Of a DNA stretch of 64,000 nt, positions 9,722 through 17,794 are shown one piece after another (position 1 is the first letter of the stretch; every line of letters begins with the position of its first letter). The DNA is from Blepharisma stoltei (lineage: Eukaryota; Ciliophora; Heterotrichea; Heterotrichida; Blepharismidae): contig CAJZBQ010000016.1 in NCBI GenBank assembly GCA_914767885.1, positions 434,001 through 498,000 on the forward strand. The letters run 5' to 3'. The translations under genes were made by a program, and so were the position numbers. The notes under the pieces were generated by a model, which did no database searches, was not told the origin of the DNA, and saw only the letters and a program-made list of their open reading frames with translations.

Positions 9722-11482
9722 TTATGTTCTTAAAATTGATATTGCATGAGGAATCACTTGTGAAAGAATTTCAAAGCCTTCTTTGACTGCTTTCAAGCTT
9801 CCAGGCAAGTTTATAATCAAGCTCCTCCCTTTTATTCCTGCAACTCCTCTTGAAAGTGACGCCAGCGGTGTTTTAGCAAGCCCTTCTACAATCAGCTGTG
9901 TCGAAATTCCAGGTGCTTCTCTTTCAATAACCATTTTCGTCGCTTCAGGGGTGACATCTCTTTCAGAAAATCCAGTCCCTCCAGTTGTAAAAATTAATTC
10001 GAATCCTTCATTGCATCATTCTAATAATGCGTCTCTTATTCTCTCTATTTCATCAGGGACAATCTGATAAAATGTGCAGCATCCATTAAACAGTTCCTTT
10101 GATTTTTCAATTAAATGTGGCTAAATAAAAATTACTCCACTGGTATCTGTAGCTACTCCTTCAGAAACCCTATCACTTATAGTTAAAATCCCTATTTTTA
10201 CACTGTCATTTCTCGGAGCAAAATGTGGACACTCATGATGCTGTGTTGAAATGCGAGCAGCTTTCATTTCAGGCTGGATATTGGAGAAGGGCTTAACTAA
10301 AATAGCTTGGACTTTGCCTGAAATAGATGAAAGTGATGGCGAAGATTTGGGCAGCATCAATAAAGCATTTGCTTTAGATGCGCTTAAAAGTCTGGAAGAG
10401 GCTTGGGACCCAGTTGTGACAGCTTTGAATTCTGAGCCATCCCAAGCGACAATTACTCTATGATATTCTGGCCTGCTGTCAAGCTTTATTTCTTGTGATC
10501 CCAAATTGACTGTGATGATAGGAAACTCTGGCTTGGAAGAAATTAGATCAATTGCGTATCTTACTAGCAAGTAGAAGCAAACAAAGCATGAGACAGGATT
10601 TCCAGGAAGGGCAAAGGCCAAGGCATTATTAAGTTTTGCAAATGTTGTGGGTTTCCCAGGCTTCATATTCAATCTGCCAAAAAATACTTGTCCTTCTTGT
10701 TCAAGGATTGGCTTAACGAAATCTCGATCGCCCATGCTTACACCTCCGCTTGTGATAATAATTTCGCATTCCTCGCTCATAGTAATCAAAGTGTTTTTTA
10801 CTAAATCCAGGTCATCTTTTACAATTCCATAATTTTTTACTTCACATCCAGCTTCTTGGCACAGCATATTAATCATGATACTGTTGCTATCAATAATTTC
10901 TCCATATTTCGTTTCTTCGCCTAAGGTTTTGAGCTCATTGCCAGTTGACAAAATACCTATTTTAATTTTTGCTATAGCAGATATTTCTCTTACATTTAAA
11001 GACGCTAGTAGCGCAATTTCTGCAGCACCTAAAACATTGTTCTTCGAAATAACGATTTGTCCTTCTTCTATGTCACTTCCTATTTCTCTAATTCATTGGC
11101 CAAGTTTGGCTTGTGGAACAGTTAAAGTGTCGTTTTCAATCTTGACTTCTTCTATGGGGATAACGGCATCTGCACCTTTAGGGAGCGGTGCTCCCGTCGT
11201 AATATATTTAGCATGTCCGGTTTCTAATTCATTTGAAGCCTCCCCTGCTCTTATAGATCCATCTATCTGCAAATTTCCAGGACAATCCTGCACTTTCACT
11301 GCATACCCATCCATTGTGCTTGCTCTGAACTCTGGAAAAGGTTTCTTTGCAACTATATCTTCAGCTAGCACCCTATTTAGTCCTTGAATCAACTCAATTC
11401 TTTCGATTTTCTTATTTTCGCACTGCGATTTCACAATATTTCTCGCTTCTTCGACCTCAATCATTGGATACTTGCTGAACAT
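9722..11482 (-). CDS. Molybdopterin molybdotransferase/adenylyltransferase, Cnx1/gephyrin-type MoeA-MogA fusion (581 aa)
   Basis: Final steps of molybdenum cofactor synthesis: the MogA (G) domain adenylylates molybdopterin and the MoeA (E) domain inserts molybdate. Domain order is E then G, as in plant Cnx1 and opposite to gephyrin. The E domain (about 1-400) shows FRASTMDGYAV, TTGAPLPKGADAVIP, TSGGVSMGDRDF, KPGKPTTF and LPGNPVS. The G domain (about 425-581) shows GILTISDRVSEG, TTGGTGFSERDVTPEAT and LPGSLKAV. A 15-nt intron GTAATTTTTATTTAG (10121-10135) lies in TDTSG|PHLIEKS; without removing it the frame stops. In-frame TGA at LGQ-W-IREIG. No IES. Exons 1347 plus 399 nt make 582 codons. Assignment is firm. 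Confidence 0.93.
10121..10135 (-). other. 15-nt intron in the Cnx1-like gene
   Basis: GTAATTTTTATTTAG, A at position 10. Contains the only in-frame stop between the E and G domains. Confidence 0.9.
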
Positions 11483-11580
11483 TTTATTTAATTTATAAAA
11501 AATGCACTTTTACTCAATTTCATGCATTTTTCACTTGGCTAATTATGCGGAATCTTGAATTTTCGTGACCATAATAATAA

Positions 11581-12635
11581 ATGGCAGCCGAGCAATATAA
11601 AGATTATTGGAAGGGATATACGGATGGGCACAAGGGTGCAGCTCACGCAAAAAACCAGCCTTGGTATTTATATAGAAATTTCAGAGGCCCAGTGCAAACA
11701 GTTGTACCAGAGCCTAATTCCCTCATCCGTGAACGAGCAAAGCTATTGGAAAATATTAATTTGTATAAGTGATAATTATTATAATAAAATATTTAGCTAA
11801 TTCTGTTTAATTTTTAACAGCATAAATTCTTCAAATTAAATTATTTTTATCTTACTCCCCCCCCCCCTCCGTGAGTGAACAAAACCATTAGAAAAATCGC
11901 TATTTTTTGCCCAAAAACCACCCTCCGTGAGTGAACAAAAATTTTTTTAATAGAAAAATTTTTTATGGAAAAAAAATTTGATATATAAATGATAATTATT
12001 ATAATGAAATCTAGAGCTAATTCTGTTTAATTTTAAACGAATTGCTTTTTAAAACATAAATTTTATAAATTAAATTAATATTTGCTTTCCAATTTTTGCG
12101 AATTAGGATTTTTTTAAATTTCGAAAAAAAATATTTTTTAGAAAATTTATTTATAAATTTTTTAAAACAAAAAAAAATTAACCCCCCTCCGTGAGTGAAC
12201 AAAATTTTTTTGTTCACTCACGGAGGGGGGGGGGGAGTTAACAAAAATTTCAAAAAAAAAGCTCACCCTCTTTGTAAGCGAAAAAATTATTTTGGTTGCT
12301 ACGGAAGAGAGAGTAAGAGACAACCCCAAGTTTACAATCGTTGGACTAATGATGCTCGCACCAAGGCAGCCTTAAGATGGTGTGGCAAATGGCTTTTCGC
12401 TACTAGAAAGCAGCGTCTATTTATGGTGATTCTTGCCGCTTTTACTGTTGAAAAGGTAGATACTTGGATCCTTCATTCAATAACAAGATACAACAACTTG
12501 GAATGCACAATGGAATATGCATATAAGAAAGAAAGAGAATGGAAAGAGCACCTTGAAGCTGAAAAGGCTAGAAGAAGAGCCTTAGGCCTTCCTGAAGATG
12601 GTGAGGAAGAAGAAGTTGAGGAATCAGAAGAATAG
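11581..12635 (+). CDS. Unknown 151-aa protein, possibly a mitochondrial complex subunit
   Basis: Not recognised. Start MAAEQYKDYWKGYTDGHKG. The part after the IES has a basic region (RTKAALRWCGKWLFATRKQR), a moderately hydrophobic helix (LFMVILAAFTVEKVDTW) and a charged C-terminal helix ending in an acidic tail. A 599-bp IES (11715-12313) splits it after PVQTVVPEP; joining at TA gives PEPKRQPQVYNRW, and the two parts sum to 152 codons. Left uncorrected, the N-terminal part would read through the MITE ends and stop at 11772. Composition resembles ciliate-specific respiratory-complex subunits, which is inference only. Confidence 0.75.
11715..12313. mobile_element. Decayed family A IES containing a younger family A copy
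   Basis: Outer ends: left CTAATTCCCTCATCCGTGAA, right a weak hairpin (CTCTTTGTAAGCG ... GGTTGCTACGGAAGAGAG) then TA at 12314. The left TIR forms plausible-looking codons, so the preceding reading frame hides it. The interior holds a nearly perfect family A element at 11853-12238. Excision of the whole 599 bp is frame-correct. Confidence 0.8.
11853..12238. mobile_element. Intact family A MITE nested in the older one (386 bp)
   Basis: Ends TACTCCCCCC and, inverted, TAACTCCCCCC. Contains the CCTCCGTGAGTGAACAAAA motif four times: two direct copies at the left, an inverted pair at the right. Almost identical to the copy at 21527-21908. Confidence 0.88.
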
Positions 12636-12672
12636 ATAACTTAATCTATTAGGGATATTCTATTTAAATAAT

Positions 12673-15587
12673 ATGGAATTCACTCTTATTGATGTAAATA
12701 GAGCAAAACTCAAAACGATTTTTCAGAAGCACGCAGGGACTGATGGAAAAGTCAGCTTAGTGGACTTTCAGAAGTTTTGCAAAAATGCAAGACTGTTGAA
12801 TGTAGGAACTATGTAGGAACTAATAATGCAAGCTGATATCAGAAACCTTTTTACGAGAGCAGCAAATAATCAAGTATTAAGCAGAGCTAAAATAAATTAT
12901 GAACAATTTGAATGCATTATTAAGGAGATTGCTATAAGTAGGTTTGAAAAGGCTGGAAATTCATGTGATTGCGTCAAAATGCTGTTTCAGCATATATTGC
13001 ATGCGGTAAAGAATACTTACTCCAAGTAAGCGAACAAAACTATTGGAAAAATCCCTATTTTTTGCCTAGAAAACGTACCTCCGTGAGTGAACTAATATGT
13101 TTATAAATTTGCATGAAAAAAATTGATATATAAGTGATAATTATTATGATAAATTCTATAGCTAGTTCTATTTAATTTTAAATAGTTGCATTTTTTAAAA
13201 CATAAATTTTTTGCAAACTAAATAAATTTTTACTTCTCAATCTTTACAAATTGGAATTTATTAAAATTTATTTTATAATTTTTTTAAAAAACAATTAATC
13301 CCTCCACAAGCAAATAAATTTTTTTGTTCACTCACTGGAGGGAGGAGTTATAATATAGCTCTCTCTATGAATGATCAATCCAAAATCATAAAACCTTCAG
13401 AAATTAGCATAAGGCAGGTCAAATCACTTGTTATAGAAAAACGAGATAATGGAATTATCGAACAAAAAGAAATTAAGCCACCAAAAATCGATGGAATAAT
13501 CATACCGCCAATATTTGCTGAAAGAGAAACAAATGGAAGTTTAGATACATCTATTAGAGAAGCATTAGAAGCGCTTGCTCCCCCCCTCTCCGTGAGTGAA
13601 CAAAAAAAAATTTTGTTCACTCACGGAGGGGGTTAAATTTTTTTTTTCAAAAAATTTATAAATAAATTTTATAAAAATATTTTTTTTCAAAATTTAAAAA
13701 AATCCTAGTTCGCGAAAATTGGAAAGCAAATATTAATTTTATTTATAAAATTTATGTTTTAAAAAGCAATTCGTTTAAAATTAAACATTACATTACATTA
13801 CATTACATAGAATTTATATCGCTTAACGTCCACTACGGGGTTACAACTCCAGGTTTATCACTCGCCTTTCGTCGCATCGGGCCCACCAGTCTGCTGGAGA
13901 CAAACTCGCTTCGATCACCAGGGTGCTTCTGGGGCAAATGTCCACGTCTTCGACGGCTCATGGATGAGCTACTTGTTTGTACATGGGTTGCTTTTTCCGA
14001 AAAAACCAAAAAATGGATTTTTCTGGTCGGCTATCGGCAAAAAGGAAAAATGCAAAGCCTGGGACGTAACGCCCAGTTTCACGCTAGGGAGTTGCCCGAA
14101 TGGTCCAGAGGACTTTGCTGGGCTTCCCCTTTCCAACCTTGCACCCTCCTTCCCCACGAGGAAAAATCCACCTCTGAGAATAGACTAGGGCTAGGCTCTG
14201 AAAGCTACCAGAATTGCTTACCTAGCATTGCTGTCCATCTCTGAAATGGTAAAACCTTGCCGGATATAATTAAAATATGAGTCGAGGCTGCATGGCCGGG
14301 AGGCCATGCCCAGACGAAGACGCCATATTTTAATTATCCGTTTAAAATAAACAGAATTAGCTCTATATTTCATTATACTAATTATCATTTATATATCAAA
14401 AATTTTTTCCATAAAAATTTTTGTATTAAAAAAATTTTTGTTCATTCACGGAGGGTGGGTTTTTGGGCGATTTTTCTAATGGTTTTGTTCACTCACGGAG
14501 GGGGGGGAGTTAAGAAAAAAGAAAATTTACACAGCAATAGCCAATCTCCTGTAAGAAAAGAAAATGCGCCAGCCAAAATCATCAGAAAACATTCGAGAAC
14601 GGTAAGCCAAAAATCAACTTTTGAAGTGAAAAAAGTCATCAAGCCTACAATGAGTGCAATTCAATCTCCTAAGGGCGGCAATAAGCCAAATTTTAAATTG
14701 AACTTGTCTAGTATAACTCCTAGCCAAGCCCCTTTAACAACTTCCAGGCTTAGAAAAAATGCATCATACATTAGCAAGGATGTAGACGAACTTTTTGATG
14801 ATCAGAGAGATCTAAAAGAGTTTCTTGAAACAGAAAAAAGAGTCCAGAAAGAAGTTCTTTGTGTAACTGTTTCACTTAAATCAGAAACTGATCCTAACGC
14901 AAGCAATCCATTTGAGCTCGCAAAAGAAGCGAATGGAATTATCACCAAGCTTAATGAAGAAGTTTTAGCTCAAAAACAGTCGCAATCCATCCCTCCTAAG
15001 CACTCTAAACTTGGAGAAGGTGCTCCTCTAACAAACATTTTATTCAAGGCAAAGCACCCAAAGTGCTTGAATAGCCAGCTGACAGAAAATGAAGAAGATC
15101 TAAGAACTAGATCATCTCCTATAGACCATAAAGCAAAGCTCCAAGAGATTAAATCTTCTTTGGAGAGCTTTAAAATTCGGCACACACAAAAATTATCAAA
15201 GATTTCCAATTCTAAGCCTTCATTGACACTTATAAGGGAGGGGTGCAGGCCCAATGACATTGCCTTTTTGATAGTGTTCATTTCACCGAAATATTTTTGG
15301 CCGAAAATTGGTTAAACTTTTCGATAGTGAGACATTTGACCGAAAAAAAAACGTTAATTTTCGGCCAAATGTCGCACTATTAAAAATTTCCACCTAATGC
15401 ATTTCGATGAAATGTACACTGTCAAAAATCCACTGTCATTTAACATGGAGCCATAAGGGAGTACCAAGAGTTTTTATTAAATCAGAAAAAGAGAAGCTTT
15501 ACCACACAGTTTGTAATGAGAATGATTTTAAATTCATGAAAAAAAGAAACAGAAATCAGTAAATTAGCTAAAAGAAAAAGAAAATAA
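12673..15587 (+). CDS. EF-hand-like/coiled-coil protein of unknown function (470 aa after processing)
   Basis: Not a recognised family. The start is MEFTLIDVNRAKLKTIFQ, followed by an EF-hand-like loop (HAGTDGKVSLVDFQKF), then mostly polar, Ser/Lys-rich sequence with short charged helices (DVDELFDDQRDLKEFLETEKR, KAKLQEIKSSLESFK) and a basic end (KLAKRKRK). Resembles ciliary or cytoskeletal ciliate proteins. A 15-nt intron is at 12802-12816. Three germline insertions break it: family A at 13018-13348, family A with nested SINE-like R4 at 13576-14510, and family B at 15232-15452. Removing all of them gives 1413 nt, 471 codons, one frame. Joints read KNTYNIALS, EALKKKENL and LIREYQEFLL. Confidence 0.78.
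12802..12816 (+). other. 15-nt intron
   Basis: GTAGGAACTATGTAG with A at position 10; joins ARLLN to ELIMQ. The repeated GTAGGAACTA just downstream could allow a shifted splice, but the 15-nt choice keeps the frame. Confidence 0.85.
13018..13348. mobile_element. Family A MITE-like IES (331 bp)
   Basis: TA at 13018 (CTTACTCCAAGTAAGCG) and 13349 (GGAGGAGTTATAAT). The left end is mutated from the consensus; the right end hairpin (TTGTTCACTCACTGGAGGG) is clear. Frame-correct between KNT and YNIALS. Confidence 0.85.
13576..14510. mobile_element. Family A MITE-like IES in reverse orientation with a nested retroelement (935 bp)
   Basis: The left end is the hairpin end (CTCTCCGTGAGTGAACAAAA then its inverse), the right end carries the two direct copies, finishing GGGGAGTTAAG. 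Right boundary TA at 14511. The frame requires the left boundary at T13576, where the sequence is TTGCTCCCC: the expected TA is TG. The interior is interrupted by R4. Confidence 0.8.
13772..14338 (-). mobile_element. SINE-like retroelement R4 nested in a MITE (TSD about 14 bp)
   Basis: Left repeat CGTTTAAAATTAAAC (13772-13786), right CGTTTAAAATAAACA (14339-14353), matching the uninterrupted family A interior. Tail (ATTAC)5 at the left; minus-strand 5' end AATTAAAATATGGCGTCTTC. The middle is homologous to R11: both contain a TTGGAAAGGG-AAG-CCCAGCAAAG-like block and a CAACTCCCTAGC block. Confidence 0.88.
15232..15452. mobile_element. Family B MITE, 9-bp duplication (MULE-like)
   Basis: Direct repeats ATAAGGGAG at 15232-15240 and 15453-15461. 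The element starts GGGTGCAGGCCCAATGACAT and ends CATTTAACATGGAGCC; the interior is an inverted repeat (TTTTGATAGTG ... CACTATTAAAAA, with CGGCCAAATGTC in the stem). Homologous to 61971-62434. Frame-correct: LIREYQEFLL. Confidence 0.85.
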
Positions 15588-15685
15588 TGTTATTGGCAAG
15601 ATTCTGCGATAATTAGAATATCGTTGGATTAATTTGAATCAATAAATTTAATGCATCATCTTATAAATGTAAGTGATATATTAAA

Positions 15686-17021
15686 ATGGAGCTCTACTTG
15701 GTCCGCCATGCCCAATCTGCTTTTAATAGGTGGCATCATATGAAATGGTTGAAGCCTTGGGAATGGTTTGTCAAAGATCCATTTATATGGGATGCAAAAC
15801 TGACAGAAAAAGGAATTCAGCAAACCATTAAAGCAAGACAAGAATATGCAGATATTATAAAGAGAACTGAATTGATTATTTGCTCCCCATTATCAAGGAC
15901 CATTATGACCATGCAAGGAGTTTTCGCAGAGGCTAAATGTCCTGTGATTTTAACTCCGCTTATTGCTGAAAAAGTTCATCACTCTTGTGATATAGGACTT
16001 CCTTTGAAGGAGTTGAAGGAAAAATACACAAATTACCAGTTTTGCCATTTCGAAGAAGAGCTATGGTGATATCATAAAGGAGAAGATCCGAAAGGTATTA
16101 TAATTGAGCCTTGGGAGAATGTAAAGCATAGGGCTGATAAGATTAAATTAAACGATTAAACTAGCCATAAAGTGGTCAAGCCCACTAGCATTTGCATCGT
16201 CTCAGCTCAAAAATAGCCTTCTCCAACGTCACGATAGACGAAATGTGGAAATCAGAGGCTGCCATTTTGGATTTTCGGTCTGAACCACCTTTCAAGGGAT
16301 CAGCTCCCTAAGGCAGAGCGCCTTCGAGTACTTTGATGATCCCGACAAGAGAATACCATGTGGTAGGCAAAACCTATCTAGCCCATTTGGCAGGGACAGG
16401 AAAACCTTCGGGGGAGTAACAAAATTTCCCTCTTCAGCATCCCAAAGCCTGAAGGCCTACTTCAAAAAGGGACAGAGGCCCTGCTTTTAGCTTATTTAGG
16501 ATGGGTCCTTCTGCTCCATAGAGGGTGCACCTCGGAGTCCAACTTCCGTTGAAGTCATCATTTTATTTTATTTTATTTCATTGATAAGATTAAGGAATTT
16601 TTAAAAACTAGAGATGAAAAAGTTATTGCTATGGTGAGCCATGGAAATTTCATTAGGTCATTTATGGACGAAGTAATTATGTTTACCTCTTCCTTAGTTG
16701 GCTAGCAGAAACATTAGAAAAATCTCGATTTTTGAAAAACTTTTTTGTTTGTAATAAAATATCATTCTAATATCAAAATTTTATACAAAATAATTGGCAT
16801 ATAAGTAATGATAATTTTGATGAAATCTTCAATCATTTATTAAAATTTAAGATAGTTTACATTCTAAACATAGGCCTTATGAATTAAATTAGATTAACTT
16901 CAAATCCAAAAAATTTATTTAAAACTCTTCTTTCGAGAACTAAAAATCTTGATCACAGATCAATAGGGGTGTTAGAAACTGTCAAATTAAAAAAGTTGAA
17001 GGCTTTGGCAAGGCTCAATAG
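15686..17021 (+). CDS. Histidine phosphatase (phosphoglycerate mutase-like), 199 aa after excision
   Basis: Histidine-phosphatase superfamily enzyme; substrate unknown. RHG-type motif YLVRHAQSAFNRW near the N-terminus (catalytic His in RHA), second Arg in ICSPLSRTIMT, second His in VSHGNFIRSF near the C-terminus, then FRNCQIKKVEGFGKAQ, matching the F-NCE type end of plant and fungal relatives. A SINE-like element (R5) with 12-bp repeats TGATAAGATTAA sits between HRADKIK and EFLKTRDEK. A decayed family A IES (16684-16972) sits between VIMF and RNCQIK. Segments 461, 90 and 49 nt make exactly 200 codons. TGA at 16067-16069 codes Trp. Confidence 0.88.
16135..16581 (-). mobile_element. SINE-like retroelement R5 (TSD 12 bp)
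   Basis: TGATAAGATTAA at 16135-16146 and 16582-16593. Minus-strand 5' end is rich in ATAAAATA units followed by ATGATGACTTCAACGGAAG; strongly similar to R8 (ATGGAGCAG-AGGACCCATCC region). Tail ATTAAACGATTAAACT at left. About 435 bp. Confidence 0.88.
16684..16972. mobile_element. Decayed family A IES in the histidine phosphatase gene (289 bp)
   Basis: The left end TTACCTCTTCCTTAGTTGGC followed by AAACATTAGAAAAATC parallels the family A start; right end AGGGGTGTTAGAAAC. TA at 16684 and 16973. The interior is heavily diverged but the boundaries still give the conserved FRNCQ end of the protein. Confidence 0.75.
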
Positions 17022-17528
17022 AATTAAATAAGAAATATGGAATTTAGACATAAAATAATGCCGTAATGGTGAACTAACTAAATACAGCCGTTTATGTGCT
17101 TGAAAGATAAATATTAATACTTTTTAAAATTTAATTTTTAAATAATTATAGCTTTTCTAAATTTTTGTCGTCCTTACTGATATGAAAAAATATGTCATGA
17201 TTAATAGATTACGCCATTATTTTTTAAAATGCTTCACTGATCGTATTCTCTTAATTTGAAGCTTTAATTTTTTAGCTTTTTATGATGTATTTTTGGTCCT
17301 TAATCAGGCTGGCTATAAAATTCCATCGCTAGTGTAACCCATGAGAAGGGTTAGCAATCTGATTAAGCAGGCGAAAGATATTCCTAGAAGTCTTACTTCG
17401 CTGGGCATGAATTTCTGATATGAAGCCACATTCGAGAAAAGCATGGCGGCTTAAGCACTACACTAACTGTTAGCCTATACCTTTACCTAAACTTACTGAA
17501 CATAATTAATTAATATATTGTGACAATT
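17022..17528. other. Intergenic; GC-richer patch of unknown nature
   Basis: No coding frame. About 17290-17500 is less AT-rich than its surroundings and holds a loose inverted pair (TTAATCAGGCTGGCT ... AGCAATCTGATTAA at about 17299-17375). It may be a non-coding RNA or an old repeat; unassigned. Confidence 0.35.
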
Positions 17529-17774
17529 TTAATACTCTACCGTTACCGCCTCACAGTTTTGCCCATCTTCTACATCTATGCTTGCTCTAGTAGGAATCCA
17601 TTGCATACGTTTCATGTATAATTTGTTGAGCTCCAAATTAAGTAGTGGAGCATTTAAGGCTTTGGCTTTATTTATTTGATACCTTATTTCATCCAGTTTT
17701 CTCGGGTCAGGCTGTTTTTCTTGCTTCAGTCTTATCACTCTGAGATTATTTTCACTGCCTATGCACGCTCCCAT
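17529..17774 (-). CDS. Small N-myristoylated protein of unknown function (81 aa)
   Basis: I start it at 17774, MGACIGSENNLRVIRLKQ, because Met-Gly-Ala-Cys is a good myristoylation/palmitoylation signal; the longer in-frame start at 17834 would overlap the divergent neighbour. The rest is charged and helical (DEIRYQINKAKALNAPLLNLELNKLYMKRMQWIP). No family recognised. Its start lies 20 bp from the start of the divergent coiled-coil gene. Confidence 0.6.
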   Translation of the reverse strand: MGACIGSENNLRVIRLKQEKQPDPRKLDEIRYQINKAKALNAPLLNLELNKLYMKRMQWIPTRASIDVEDGQNCEAVTVEY

Positions 17775-17794
17775 TTTTAGTAATTTATTATAAA

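Noticed and set aside
12195-12330. N-terminal extension MNKIFLFTHGGGGG of the 11581 gene, and similar FTHGGG peptides at 14455, 18283 and 21869
   Set aside because: All are translations of the family A terminal hairpin, not protein-coding sequence.
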